Source: Amblyornis subalaris (Eukaryota > Chordata > Aves > Passeriformes > Ptilonorhynchidae). Taken from it: a stretch of 64,000 bases of DNA. The translations under genes and the position numbers were made by a program. Shown in pieces: positions 47,353 through 60,800 of the stretch. The notes beneath the pieces are model-generated. The model worked only from the letters and a program-made list of their open reading frames with translations. It was not told the origin of the DNA and did not search any database. The stretch lies in contig JACAXG010000256.1 in NCBI GenBank assembly GCA_018881555.1, forward strand, positions 265,081 to 329,080, written 5' to 3'. Positions within the stretch are counted from its first letter, which is position 1, and each line of letters starts with the position of its first letter.

Positions 47353-49839
47353 ATCGTCAGTGACTACCGGCACCGCCCGGCCCTCCCCGGCCCCCCGGCG
47401 GGCCCCATTCCCCGAGGCCCCGGCCCCGAGGCCCCCCCAGGTCCGTGGCGGCTTCTCCGCCCGAGCCGCGGCTGCGCAACCGCGATCCCCCCGCGCCCCG
47501 CGGCGGCCTCTGGCCGGGCCCGCCCCGCCGGTCCGGCCCCGGTGTCCGCCATCCTGGCCCAGCCTCCGGGTGCGGCGTGAGTCGGTCCCTTCGCCAGCCC
47601 GGGAACGCGCCCCGGTCCCCAGCGGCCCTGGAGTTCCGGAGGAGGAGTCGGTACCCTCACGGCACTGCGTGTGCCCGGACCCGCGCCCCCCGCCCTCCCT
47701 GGGTCGTTCCCGGTGCTCGTGGTGTGCATCCCCTTCCCCCGGGATCCCCAGTCCTGATTTGTGTCCCGCTCACCAGACCAAATCCAGCCCCAGCATCCAA
47801 GGAAAAGCAAATCTCTGTTAAACATGATTTGGAAAATGGCTGTGGGAAGAAAAATCTTCTGAAAGGCTTGAAGTAAACTTGAAACATTTTGTTATTTTCC
47901 AGGGTTCGGGTGTGGAAGAGATATTCCTGTGATCTCCTGAAGGTATAGCTGCCACTAGAAAAATGCTGTCCTCTTCTCCAAAGCTTTTCCTCTCTCTTTG
48001 CACTTCATTTAAAGAAATTCTAGAACAGTTGTGTCACCTCAAACAGCAAATGGGACAAGGATGGGGTTTGCATCTCAGAGTTTAGCCAAAAATCACCATT
48101 AGGTCGTGGAAAACGGGGGCAAAGGCTGCTCTCAACCCACCTCCTGACACTTTTCAATGTTGTACTGCAAGGGCTTTTCTACTCCAGATGGGGCAGCCAC
48201 AGGTGACTGATGACTGCATGTCTCACCCGGGGTGGGTGAGGGTTGTGCCTTTTTCACCTGCTCTGAGAGCAGTGTGGTTGTCCCTATGAGGCACAGCCAG
48301 GTTGGAATCACATTGGGTACAGAAACAGAACAGGGGAAGAAAAACAGTCTCCTGACATTGGCCTCTGATAATAAATATGTCTTTGCATAGTTTTTTTTTA
48401 AATACATTTAGGTTTGACATTTTCATACCTTCCTATGGTAGCAAGAACAAAGATGTGATTTTCATTTCAGTCATGGGCTTCATAATGATAATTCTTTCAT
48501 GGAATCCAGGCAATGCTGAGTGAAAAAGCAGTTACAGCAGCTGAAATGAAAGATTTCCTTCACCTGCTCATTGAAGTTCTTTATCAGTTTCATACTGGCT
48601 GTGCTCTTGCAGTGTCTGAGCAATCTGAAGCACCAGGCAGTTTAGGTATCACAAATACAAGTAAATATAAAGCTGACAAAAAGTTTCACTCTTGTACTGA
48701 TGTCTGACCCTCTGTTCAGATAAATAGTGTGGTAATTTCCTTGAAAGAGCTTTCTTTTCCATTTTGTAGTTCCCATCTGTAACAGCCTGACAGTAGAGAA
48801 CACGTTTGCTGCTCTGTGCTCAATGCAGCCTTTACCAAAAACTTAGATTTGACTGCAGAAATCAAGCAGAGAATGAAATAAATAAGCAAATATTTGGAAT
48901 TTACTGATGATTTGTGATGGGAACAGTGCAGTTGTCTGAAAAGTCACATGCAATGGAAGAAGAAGTAATCTTTGTATTTCAGTTTTTGTTTGAAATTTTT
49001 AAGAAATCTCAATATTTGAAGTTAAGCACAAGGAACTCTGAAAGCTGTTAGAATTTGATAAATAAGAGCAGCAGAAGTGCTGACGTTAAACAGAGGAAAG
49101 GAAGTGTTGACGGGGAGAGTCGAGGTATGTGAACGTGTATAGGAAGACTGCCCTGGGCTTCTTACTGCAAAGCCTCTTCTGCAGATATGTGACACCTGAG
49201 CATTCCAAACCCCCTTGGGGATTTTTGCTGAGGAAATCACTGCCTGCACACAGCTGGAAAATTGCTGTAGGTGTTCTGGTTAACTCATTTGTTATTCCTT
49301 GTTTGTTGGCCCTGCTCTTTCTCCCTGCCTCTAGTTGTCAGTGGCACCTCCCTTCTGACTGCCTGGTGCTGCTGCCACTCCTGCTGCTGCGTCACATGTG
49401 GGATGTCAGATTTCTAATGGGCCAGATGAAAAATGCTGGCAAGCAGGGTTTGAAAATGATGCCTGTTGTTGCCAACTGCAGCCATTTGCAGTTTTGTTTG
49501 GAAGTGGTTAAAACGAACTCAGATGTTGTGATTTTTTAAATTTTAATATTGGTAGCCCTTTAACTGAACTATCCTTACCTAGGGGCTACCAGAGAGGCAG
49601 TCAGGTGCTTTTGAGAAAGGTTGTGCCCTGGGTTCAGGTAGGAGTGGGATTCCTCTTTAAAAAGGAATGTGGTTTGAAGTTTGGGATTTTTTTTAAAAGT
49701 AAGGTAATCTATTTCCAAAGTAGGATGTTTCGGTGTGTTGTTGCTCCCTGCAGTCTATCAAATCAGGTAGTCTGTGCAGGACTAATATTTTTTGTGTTTT
49801 TCAGATGTGAGGAGTGTCTTTATGATAGTCCAGCTGGTA

Positions 49840-49935
49840 GCGAGATAGATGTGGCACTTAGTGGTNAACATGGCTGGGAGAGCAGTGACCCTAGGGTTTT
49901 TTTTCAGCCAAAACCCTTCTATGATTCTACAGAAA
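49840..49935 (+). mobile_element. CR1 remnant, sense
   Basis: A gatgtggcacttagtgg start and a ccaaaacccttctatgattc end resemble a CR1 3' terminus. It is diverged, with one unresolved base at 49866. Confidence 0.55.
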
Positions 49936-50256
49936 AGAATGTTTACCCATAGTCTAAGCTTTTTCACTGGCAAAAGGAAATCTTAAGTTGCAGTCAGGTC
50001 TTTCTCTGAGTTATCTGTATGAACTCGGTGAGATACTGCTTCAGCTTGACGATCTGAAAAACAGCAAGACTTTGTCGAGTTCATCTTCCCCTTCCTAGAG
50101 GCTGTGTTTGTGTCTGCTTTGATGTCAGATACCTGACTTGGCTGTTTCTCTTTCCTGAAGAGGTGAGGTATGTCTGTGGCCTGAGTGTGAGAATGGTGAG
50201 CAACATGTCTTCAGATTACGTTGTGATGCTGATGTTGGATGTTTCTTGTTTCGCAG

Positions 50257-50372
50257 TGGCCTGGTGTACATGCTGAGCAAGAGGAAGCGCTCTTCATTAT
50301 CCCAGTCACGTGTGGACCTTAGAGGAGGACGAGCTGGTTTTTGACCTGAGCTTCTGAGGAGGATAGATCAAA
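50257..50372 (+). other. possible untranslated exon of ZCCHC7
   Basis: The pyrimidine-rich acceptor tttcttgtttcgcag ends at 50256 and a consensus donor, AA then GTGAGTG, follows 50372, framing 116 nt. All frames are short, so it could only be 5' UTR. This is splice-signal evidence alone. Confidence 0.25.
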
Positions 50373-51394
50373 GTGAGTGTAGTGCTTGCTGCATGTTTGT
50401 GCTGTTGCCTGCACTGTGGAGTGTCCATGAGTCAGCCTCTCGGGCACTTGAGAGGCATCAGTGTTGTTCAGCTGCAAGTTTTTAGCAGTGGTCACTGCTT
50501 AATGTGTGTGCCTTTATCCACTGCGTGACTCAGGGAAGGAGTATGTGGATTCAGTTGGCTTTTGGAGTATCACTAAAAACACAGCATCTTCAGGAGAATT
50601 CATTAATTTCGTACATTACTGAAGGTCTGTTTCCTCACGCCTCATGACATGTTAATAATGTGATTGCGCTTGATTGGAGCTCTCTTCTTGTCATGCGGAT
50701 AGGAACAGGCTGCGACCTGCTTGAAGCAGAGAACCCATGTGAAGTTGACAGAAATGTTGAAGTTTGAGGCCTTCATTTGGTCTGTCAGATGCTTTTTGGC
50801 CTATTTTTTTACGAACTACAACCATTTGGGTGCCAGTGTTTTACTTTTTCTTCCTTTCTACAGCATAGATAGGTAGTGGTGTAAAGTAGGTTTATTGTGT
50901 CTTTTACCGCTTCTTTCTTTTGTATATTTAGCATATTAGGTGTTATGTTTACTTAGGAACCTGGGTGAAAGAGGAAAGCCTTCATAATAGGAGCCTTTGG
51001 GTTCTTTAAATACCATCACACAGATTACTTCTGTACAAAGATCACGAATCTGAATGTTTGTATGTGTGTGTGACTATGTAGATTTAAATAGTATCGTACA
51101 ACTTTCTTCCACAGCCAAAAAACTCCACTCCATCTGATGGTTTTCGTGTCTGAAAAACACTTGTTGACTTCCATGGGAGTAACTGTAATGCAGAAGTGCA
51201 GACAGAGTTTTCAGAGGAAGTATTCTGTTTCCTATGCTCCCTGCATCATGTGGTCATGTACATGAAGTAAGGTAATCTCTCAGTGAGGCAGGGTGACTTT
51301 AGAATGTCCCTGTATTACCTGTCTTGCCAGAGAGCACGTGGTGAACTCTGGACGCACTCACCCTTGGGCTGGGATCACAGGACAGCTGAGTAGG

Positions 51395-51870
51395 GAAGCA
51401 GCCTCTGACAATTTCAGCCCTGACTTAAAGCAGAGTGACCTGGAGCCACTTGCTCAGGGCCCTGTCCAGCTGAGGTTTGAAGGTCCTCAAGAATGGAGGC
51501 TCCACAACCTTTCAGGGCAAGGGAGTTACATTTAAGTGGAATTGCCTGTATTTTGTTATTTTGTGTCCATTGCCTTTAATGTTGTTGCTGGGCGCTACTC
51601 TGGTGAGCCGGCTGTGTCTTGTTTGCTCCCCCTGCACCAGGTGTTTATGAGCATGGCTAAATCACCCTGAGCCTTCTCTTCCAGTGAAGTAGTGGTCCCA
51701 GTCTCAGCCTGACCACCTACAAGAGATGCTCCAATCCCTTAATGGTTTTAGTGGCCCTCTGCTGCATTTGCTCCAACACTGTCTTTTCCGGTACTGGAGA
51801 GCCCAAGGTGTACACAGCACTCCAGGTGTGGCCCTGTGAGTGTCCAGATGACCTCCCTCATGTGGGAGTG
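51395..51870 (-). mobile_element. CR1 LINE fragment, antisense
   Basis: The reverse-complement CR1 landmarks occur in order: cagggccctgtccagctgag, gaatggaggctccacaacct, gagatgctccaatccctta, agtggccctctgctgcattt and cagcactccaggtgtggccc. It is a diverged but long fragment. Confidence 0.88.
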
Positions 51871-52129
51871 TAGAACTCATTAAATGCCACTTTCAGAAGC
51901 CGAAGTAGTTGAGCTGAAGTAGTAGTTATAGTTAATGCAAATGCATCCTTAAGCAGCTTTTGCTGTTCCAGATTTGAGCACAGATAGCTGTTAAATCTGC
52001 TCAGTTTGATGTTCTATGCACAGGGCTCTACAACTCACCTGAGCAATTTCAGGAAGACCAAAGGTATCATTTGAGGGCTTGGTTTGGACATATGACCATT
52101 CTGATATAAGCATTTGATTTTTTTTGTAG

Positions 52130-52840
52130 ACACAGACTGTTCACTTTCCAGAATGTTTGCTGGGTATGATGGTCCCGAGAACACTGAAATGTGTGAAGAT
52201 GAACTTTATCCTGAGGAGTCATCCAGTGAGCAGAGTGTTGATAGTGAGGTGGAGTTTCATCTCTATAGCCAGATCCACTATTCCCAGGGTCTTGGAGAAA
52301 TCAGCACACTGGAAATGGATGAAGAAGCTGATGTTGGAGAAGTCATGGGTCATAGTTCAGATCTAATCGAGAAACAGGATGAAGATGAGAAACTCACTGA
52401 ATTCACTGGTGATGGTACTCAGCTTTCGGATCAGCCTGAGATCATCGTCCTGTCCGATACACCAGATGAAGACAGCATCTACAAAAGCAAAGCAAAGAGG
52501 TCAAGAAGCTCTTCAGCTCAAGGTAAAACGCACATCCACCCGGTATCTTCAACACCGAGTCACACCAAAGCTGCTGGATGTAATGCCCTGTGTCCCCCTG
52601 GATCAGGCGTGGACACATCAAGGCAGAGGAAAAGCAGTAGCGGGAGGCCTATCCCAATCTGTTCTGCTGAACCTCATGCCATCCACGACGTGTTGGTAAT
52701 AGACAGCAGCTCAGAGGAGGAGAGCTTGATCTCTGACAGTGATAACGTGGAGAGCTGGATGCTTTTGGGAGCTGGTGCTGATGACACGGATGAAGACATC
52801 ATGTTGAACCTTGAGGGCTGTGCCACTCCTGTCAGCAAAG
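52130..52840 (+). CDS. ZCCHC7: ZCCHC7 first coding exon (acidic N-terminus)
   Basis: The acceptor ttttttttgtag ends at 52129. The ATG at 52153 opens MFAGYDGPENTEMCEDELYP and the frame runs to the donor at 52841 (AAAG then GTTAGT): 229 codons plus one base. An in-frame upstream ATG at 52114 is intronic. The motifs SEVEFHLYSQIHYSQ, EIIVLSDTPDEDSIY, VIDSSSEEESLISDSDNVES and WMLLG match the N-terminus of vertebrate ZCCHC7. It is acidic, probably disordered, and contains SIM-like VLSD/VIDSSSEEE patches. ZCCHC7 is the Air1/2-like zinc-knuckle subunit of the nuclear/nucleolar TRAMP-type complex with MTR4 and TENT4B, which tags aberrant RNAs for exosome decay. The CCHC knuckles are encoded by later exons that are not in this window. 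Confidence 0.93.
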
Positions 52841-54633
52841 GTTAGTGCTTTTTTTTTGGCTTGTTTTTCTGTGGGGGTGACAATTTGTCTGCAATGGTGC
52901 TTATGGCAGTAGTTGAAAAGAAAGATAAATAGAAAACAAACTGGAGTTCGTGGCAATGGATGCAAAGCTGTGGTAAATGAAATGGCCACTATTTGTACCA
53001 TTTCAATACCTTTATTTCAGCAGTATGACATGTGGAAGGAAAGACAGCATTTTTCCTGGTAGAAATTTGGAATATCAGTGATTTGTACTATGAACTTTTC
53101 AACTTTGCCATGTATTTTGTATTCCTAAGAGTTTATAAGAAGTTGCTGTGTGCCAGACCAGAGGCCTCTCAACTCAGAACAGGGATGAGCTGTAACAGGA
53201 AGGGGTTGAGAGGCAGAAGGGAGGCCTGAGCATTTCCCCTGCCTGGATTCAGCAGGTAACTGCCCCCTCAGAAGTCTGACAGTTTGGGCTGTTGATCTGA
53301 ATTTGACTGACTACTCTTTTGTGGGTTCTGCGCTGAATAATTCAGAGAGGTTCCTCCCCAACCACTAAGGCTAAAGTCAAACATTTCAATGTTTTGAAAA
53401 ACATTCTTCCACATTACAGCAAAGAAAATCAGTAAATGTGGTGGTTGGTGTGACAGAGTTTAGGCATGGGTTTGTAATAGGCATGTGTTGTGTGTAGTAC
53501 ACACCGTGTCACCAGCAACTGCAAACTCTTGTTAGATGATCGGCCAGGATTTTTTCTTGCGCGCTGGTTTCCTGAAGCACAAAGGCCATTACTGGGAACA
53601 GCGTCCCCTGCCAGGCTGAGGGAAACCATGACCCGGACAAAGGCTGGAGAAAGAAATAAAAAAACCAAGTTTATTTATAAAGTAAAGGAGACCGTATTCT
53701 AAAAGAAGTGTAAAAAAAAGAGTATGCCATAATTTTATTTGGTGCACATGTAAGCGAGGAGGTTTTGGGTGAAATGGAGTGTTCTGTGGCAGGCCGACAT
53801 GAGTGGAGTTTTTGGTCAGAGTGTCTTTAAACAGTGCTGCTGTTTCTGTGCTGCAGCTCACATGCTGCTGCTGTGCTGCTGAGGGAAGAGCTGAGGACTG
53901 ATCTTTGCCGCTTTTTTTGGTGAAACGTGTATTTCAAGACCATGAATGTTTGATAACCTTCTGCTGGAGTTGTGTGTGTTTTTGCATAGCTAAGCACAGT
54001 CTGTGGCTAAGCAGAATTTTGTGTAAAGCGTTCTGTCACCACATCAGAAGCACTGGTAAGCACACCATATTTGGAATTCATGTAGTTTTTTCCTCTCTTA
54101 AAATCTTTTAAAATGCTGTTTCTAAGAATTGCCTTGCAGATGTGCCAGTGCTCACTGAGAGGGCTGTTAAAAGTCAACATGGGAGTTTGGTACCAGGGGG
54201 CAGTTTTTGCTAAGTTATGTCATGTTTTTGTAACAAATGCTGTAATGTTTCTGGTTCATAGATCTATTCATGAATGTTGGCAATAAGCAAGCCACATACA
54301 GAGCAGACAACAGGAGCAGAATTTTCCTGCACTGTGTGAATGGGTCACACTATTCAGAACTAAAATTGTTTCATAGAGTGTAGGGAGTATAAACAGTTCT
54401 TGAGGTGTTTTAGTGGGAAGTCGGAGACAGTCACATGAGGTCATAAGTACACCTGCTCCTCTCCTGCTCTGGTTTTATTCTCAATAGTGGGCCAGTACCT
54501 TCTGCAAACCCCTCCAGATTCTGGTGGATGGAATTCAAGTAGCTCCGGTGTACAAAAGTTTGATTCAGCTGCTCCTTTTCTAATACATACTCTGACCTCC
54601 ATGCAGACATAGGCTTAGAATAAATTGTTTGTA

Positions 54634-54650
54634 GGTGTGTGTGTGTGTGT
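54634..54650. repeat. (GT)n simple repeat
   Basis: A short perfect gtgtgtgtgtgtgt run in ZCCHC7 intron 2. Confidence 0.85.
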
Positions 54651-54774
54651 AATGAAGAAGCAAAACAGCATCAAAATAGTTGTGGGGAAGAGAAGCCAGG
54701 AAGAAATCTTCCTAATGTACAGTAACTATAATTTGTTTATGGAGCTTGTATCTCTCATATAAACTATAATATGT

Positions 54775-54882
54775 AACTGGTCTAATGGAAGGCATCCTTG
54801 CCCATGGCAGGGGCTTGGAACAAGGTGATCTTTAAGGTCCCTTGGAACCAAAACCGGTCTGGGATTTTGGGATTCTGTGACT
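54775..54882 (+). mobile_element. CR1 3' tail, sense
   Basis: It reads ctggtctaatggaaggcatc, then cttgcccatggcaggggctt, then gtgatctttaaggtcccttg, and ends gattctgtga, the CR1 terminal octamer. It is a severely 5'-truncated copy. Confidence 0.9.
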
Positions 54883-57800
54883 CCACTGAAATGTGAACAT
54901 AAAAATTTTCAGTTCAAAGAAATGTATTTTAAAAATATGTGTGTATTAGCAAATTATCCTCTCAGAGATAGTCTCTGCTAATTCATTTGAAATATTCTGA
55001 GACATGCGTAGTTGTGTTTTCGGGGTTTCTAAAGAATGAGATAGGTGTTTTGGCTACAACACTATGTAAATTACAGTTTTAGGGCCTGCAGTGTCAGTAG
55101 GGATGGTCACAGCATGTAAGAACTCATGAAGCCTTGCCTTTCCCTTCTCGCCTGGAAGTGCCTGTGATTGCCTGTGGTCTGTACATGGGACAGACCTCCC
55201 GTGACAGTGTTGTGGTGTGTCCAGTGTCCGATTTGCTTCCTGTGGAAAAGGGAACTGTAACGTGAACAGTGCTCTGACCGTGAGAGCAGCCAGTTATGTC
55301 AGTCATTTGATGAGTCTGTTTTCATGTCCCTGAATAGAGATGCTGAGCTTCCACTGCAGTCAGAAACAACTCCTTCAGGAAAGGAATTAAGCATATCTCC
55401 TTATTCTCTTCGCTCCTCTACATCTCACTTGCCCAACCTGCTCTTGTCTAACAGCCTTATAGTTTTTAATATTCCCTCTAAGCAAAAAATGCTGTCATGG
55501 TGCCTCTAGTGCAGAGAGTCTTTTCCCTACACAGCTTTCCATCTCCAGTCACCAGCATCTGTTTGATGGAAAGAGATGTCCTTTTGCTGTGGAACATGAG
55601 CTGGGGTCCTGGTGGCAGATCAAGGTTTACTCTTTGGTGCTCAGCCGCCGTCCTGCAGGTTTGTGGCCGGTCCACGACTGTCAGTCTTCCGTACACAGAT
55701 GGGAGTCTTCCCTCCCCTCTCTGCCCTGCTTCCCTATGGCTTTCTGTGCCTCCCAGTTTTTGGTTTTGCATGTCTAATACCACACTAAGCCACAGCATAT
55801 TTGTGCCTGTATTTCTGTAACATTCCTGGTTTTTCTGCCAAAAGGCAATGGCCGGGTACCTGTGTGTTCCCGCCTGGCCGCTGGTGGGTTTCCTGGCGTG
55901 ACTGTCAGAAAACTGTGTGATGATGCTGCTGGTTGCTGTGCTTAAAGATTCCTACCTTCTTCACAGGGTGTTTCAAAAATGGGTAATTCAGTAAATCTAT
56001 GTCTTTGCTATAATGTACACCTTTTTTTTTCTTAAAGTTTAAGAGTCCATAACAAACTGTGCCGTGCACTAATGCAGAGAATTCATTTTCAGTGTCAGAG
56101 AGTTTCCAGGTCTTTGGAGGAGTGTTCTGCCCTCCCACCCCTTCTCTCCGCTTTGCCGTAAGAGTTTATATGATAAGAACGTTAATCTCCTGTAGTTGGA
56201 AGTCTTTCATCCATTTCTTCATTAAAACCTTCCTTTTAACATATTTCTTCTCCCATGAATAGCTGCAACCCTAATCTCTTTTTTCTTTTTTTTTTTTTTT
56301 GGGAAAGACAGCTTTCAGAGCTGCAGCATTGATGTCCGGCCACTAAGGGGTACAAAAAACAATTTATCTTCTCCATGTTATATCCTTTGCCCTCCTGGCC
56401 CCTTCCTCGGAGTCTGGGTGTGAGTGTGATCACACTCTGGGCTTGGCAAGTTTGTGGTGTGTGGCCGATTTTGAATCCAAAGAATATTTGTAAAATGAGA
56501 AAGAGATTTAACAAGTGTGTTTCATTTAGTGTGTTTTGTTTAGTGAATGGAAACATAAAAATATCCCAAAAATGGGAAAAAAAATAATTTGAAAGCATTT
56601 TATTCTTACCTCTTCCCTAAAAAATCATGTAGGAAGGAGTTCTGTGTTTAGCAGCAGTAACTGCAGCTTATGGAGTCAGAATGAAAATAGCAGTGTATGA
56701 TAAATTTGACTTATTGTTTTATCTCTGTCAAGAAGGAAATTCACTTTGTGAACAATCAGTGTTTAAAACGGCTTCTTGTAGACATACAACTTAAATTTAT
56801 CTTAACTTTGTGTGGCACTGCAGAAACTACTCAAAAACTGACCAGATCTGTAATTCTTTTCTCTCTGTGCTGTTATTCAAATCCCTCAGTGCATTTTTAA
56901 ACGGTGAAAAAGTGTAAGCTTATTTCTAAAATGACAACAAAATACAAGGAGTTGTGCTTTGCTTCTTTCCCTTGACAGCTGCTTTTGAATGTGACCTTTG
57001 CATGATACAGTATATTTTTGTTCTGAAGTCTTGTGATTTGTAGCAACAACTTATTTTTTCCTACGAAAATGACTGCCATAAATTTTTCATTTTGCTAGGC
57101 AATGGAAGAGCTCTGTAAAGAGGCACATTTCCATCTGCTTGTTGGATACCCAAGTTGTAGAATCACTGGATTCAATATCGAAGTTGCTTTAGGAAGTAAA
57201 AAGATTTCTTGGTGAAAATTCATTTAGCAATCAAAATATTTTTGTTATTAATACCTAGAGGTGTGTACTGCATTTCTTAAAAGCAGCAGGACTCCGTGGT
57301 GTGATCCATGTACCAGTTTCAGTGTCACCAAAACCCCAAAAGCAGGGGTTTATGCCCTGGTAGCTTTGTGGTGGCTTGTCTGGCTGTCGCGGGCCACTGC
57401 TCTGGAGGCCACACGCGGTGGCTGTGGCCATGTCCCCGCTCGAGAGGTGGCCTCGGCCCCCGTGACACTGCCTGGAGCATGGCATCTCCTCCAGGGAGGC
57501 CCAGCGTGGACACAAGGAGCCCCAGGGGCCAGCTGATGGAAGAGCACTCAGGAAAGATGTCTCACTGTGAAATCACTGGTTTTTTGGAAGCAGCCTGTAC
57601 TGGGAGCCGTATTTGTGTGGGCTGGTCAGCCATGCACATGGGAGTGTGCCATCCATTGCCTGCTGCGTGGTGGGGACAGAGGGGTTCCCGAGGAGGCTGG
57701 GAGCCAGTGGTCCTTGGTGTCATGCCCAGGCTGTGCCTGTCCCACGCCAGCGCGGAGCTCCTGCTCTCATTTCTCCTCCCCAGCACAGCCAGGCCCGTGG

Positions 57801-60800
57801 GACTGGAGCTTGGCCCCCCTTAGAGGGACGGACAGAGTGGTGCCGGGTTACGCCGCTGCATGTGAAATGGAGTCTGATTTTTGCGTGTTCGTATATGTCC
57901 TGCTGAACCCCTTTATGGGCTTGTGTCCCCCAGAACTGCACCCTGTGGAGTGCTGTGATTTGGTGGGTTTTCCTGTGATGTGGGGGGGGTTTCTGCTCGG
58001 TTGTGTTTGCTGGAACCCTGCCGTCGTGGAAATGTGGTAGGAGTAGTTTGTGCATGCGTTCCTGCAGCAAAACGCACCCTGGAGCGGGAATCAGCAGTGG
58101 GAATCCACCTACCCCTTGGAAGATACAGCACATGCATATGGATATTTTGATTAAAGAAAAAATCTTAATCTTCTTCACCATGCAATGTGGATACACTCGA
58201 ATCTCTTGATTATTTAAGAAAAAAATTAATAAAACTAATAAAGTTCCTTTGCAAATCCGAAGAGATCGAGGCTGAGCACAACCTGCAACCTGAGCAGCCC
58301 CTTGTATCTGTTCAGATTCTATTGCTGTTGTGGATCTGGCTCTCATTTAAATTTCCTCTGGCTTGGGATTGCTGACTAGGTTTTCTGCAAGAGTACCCAT
58401 GCTTACATGGTCATATATTCTCTGTGACTTTTTTTCACTATTTTCACTTTTTTTTTTTTTTCTGTTCTGTTGATTGTTATAAGGGGATTTTCCTCCCTCT
58501 TCTGTTATCAGTTTGATCTTTCTTCCTTGTCCCTGTTTCTTTGGGTTTCTAGCAGGCGATGACAAACTCTCCTACTGCAATTGAATTTTTGAACACTGAT
58601 AGGAAACTGATTTAATCCTTTTGAAGGAGAAGTTCTAGGTGCTTAAGCAATTAAAAAGTGCAGTAGAGAATATACTGGAGACAAAGGATGTAGGGGCTTA
58701 AAAAGGGAAAAAGTAAAGTTTGAGGTGAGCAGCCAGCTGTAGGTGCCAGGTCCAGGGGGCCAGAAACCTGACACTGCACCCTGCGACACCACTACAGTGA
58801 CACTGCTCAGGTGGCAGGGGTGCATGGTCACTCCTTTCACTTTAAATCTGCGGGAGATGCAGAAGTAGCTCCTCAGGCTGCTGCAGCACCCGTGTGTGTG
58901 CGGGTACACACACCTGTGATGGGGGCTGGCACGCCCTGGGGTGATAGCAGTGGTGGTCTTTATATTCTCTTAATGTATATAATTGCTGTTTGCAGAATTC
59001 ATATTGGCCAGCGCTGTGTGTCTTCTGTGACCGTATCCCACATGGAACGTCCCTGCTCCAGCAGCTTTTGCCAGGGGAGAATTGTGATTGCAGGGCACAG
59101 GCTGGTACGTGTGGGTGCGCACCCAGCGTGTGGGTGCACGCTCTGGCTCCTCTGCTGAGGGTCTCCAGTTCACTGCAGCATTTCCCACCAGCGTGACAGT
59201 TTTTGTGGTTGTGAAATTTAGGTTTAAGCTGTTTCTTTTTACGTGGCAATTTTTACGAGTGGTAAGGTTTCTCACCTGCCAGGCTCAGCTTCTTCCTCTC
59301 CATGATGGCGGTGTTTGACTGCTTTTCCTCTAAAGCTTTTGCTAATGTCTCTGACTTCACATCATATGCAAGATTCCCATCTATCTAGAATATATCCTGT
59401 GAGACAATGACATCATTAGCAGTGAGGAAAGAAGAAAATCAAAGCTCTTATCTGTCCATTCCTGGACGTTTGTTTGTGGATGTGGCTCACCGAGAGTAAC
59501 ATCTCCCATGTACTGCTGAGAACCACGTGCGCAGAAGTGGCTGCAAAGGTGTTTCTGTCACCAGTTTGCTGTATTCTGTCATCAGTTTGGTGTTAGTTCT
59601 GCGTGTTCCTTTGCTGCCTTTGCACAGCCTGAGGTGTGACACATGGTGGTTGGTGTTCCTTTGTTTGCCCACTTTTGAAGTGTAGGTGAGGGGAATGTGC
59701 TCAGAGAGCCTGAGCAGGCCCATTGGAGACAGCAGACTCCAGTGACAGTCACAAAAGCAGCTCTTTGCCCAAGGTGGGCAGATTTCTCTGCACTTTGCTG
59801 TCTTGCTTTGTGCTGCGTGGGTGGTTGTGGCATGCGTGTCCTTACACTGAGCCCCTGAGACGCCAGGAACAGCCAGGCATCCTCAGGACAAATCTTCCTC
59901 TATCAACTCCTTTAAATACTCAACAGCCAGGCAGTGAGGGGGGAGCATGGGGGGAAGCTGCCAGATGCTCTTTTCGGTCTCTTTTTAAACTCTCTGTGCA
60001 TGGTGAAACACCAGAGCTTGCTCTACCCTGCTGGAGTGGGGGCAGTGAGGCGCCGGGTGTGTTACAGCCCGGTACTGACAGTCCCTGCCTCCTGCTGCAC
60101 TTCCCTTCCTGGCCTGACACTACCTGAAGGTAAGACACCAAGCCTGGAACTGTGTCTTGTGCTTTTAAAACTTTACCTGCAGAGCTTGGGGGATTTTCCC
60201 TCCCACTGGAGCCAGGGGAGCTCCAGCTCCCACTCGAGATGCGGGAGCTCTCTCCCCGGGAGCGTGTACAGCGAGGTACCTACACACACGTGTAAGCACA
60301 GGCACATGTATGTGCTTCTATGTGTATTTGTAGGTGTCTATGTGAAGGTTTGGCATTTCCACCCGCATTATGTTCCCAGGGGATATCTTGGCAAAGAAAA
60401 CTAAAGGGGGAAAAGTTGTCAACTTCGTACAGAAATTTCTGTGGTGTCCCAAAATACACCTGTGAGAGGGGCAGCAGCATTCCCAGCCCTGGACTCCATG
60501 TCAGAGGCTTCATCCAGTGACAGCCCAGCACAAAACTGAGCTGTCCCTTCAGGCTGGCTACCCAGGACATAGGCAAAGTTGGCATCATTTCTCTCTACTT
60601 TAGGCTGAATGGGTGTGTGCTGACAGCATTTCCTCATCAGATTTTTAATAATTATAACTTTGTTTTGGCATAAAAAGAACAGAGAAGAGGTCCCTCTAAG
60701 AAATCCATGCCAGCAGCTGGAGCAGAGGGACAATGCCGTTGGTATTGGTGGTGTGTGCGTGTGTGTGTCTCACGTGGTGCATCTGTGGTATGTGTTTGTG

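Larger units (their letters stand above)
46935..47600 (+). promoter_or_regulatory. ZCCHC7: ZCCHC7 CpG-island promoter
   Basis: A compact GC-rich island contains a GC-box minisatellite (46961-47078), an E-box cacgtg at about 47080, an ETS-type cacttcctg at about 47112 and a YY1-like ccgccatcctggcc near 47548. No TATA box is seen. This is a typical housekeeping promoter, consistent with ZCCHC7. Start sites could lie near 47110 or near 47550. Confidence 0.75.
47353..52129 (+). other. ZCCHC7: ZCCHC7 intron 1
   Basis: Roughly 5 kb separate the promoter and the first coding exon. It contains a sense CR1 remnant (49840-49935), an antisense CR1 fragment (51395-51870), a single ambiguous base at 49866 and a possible untranslated exon (50257-50372). 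No coding exon is recognised. Confidence 0.7.

Noticed and set aside
49804..49952. Possible coding exon after the acceptor at 49804
   Set aside because: The sequence ends in a CR1 3' remnant and contains an ambiguous base. The frame has no relation to ZCCHC7.
50190..50350. Possible box C/D snoRNA (gtgatgctgatgt ... ctga)
   Set aside because: The C box is imperfect, no convincing terminal stem brackets it, and the D box word is common by chance.
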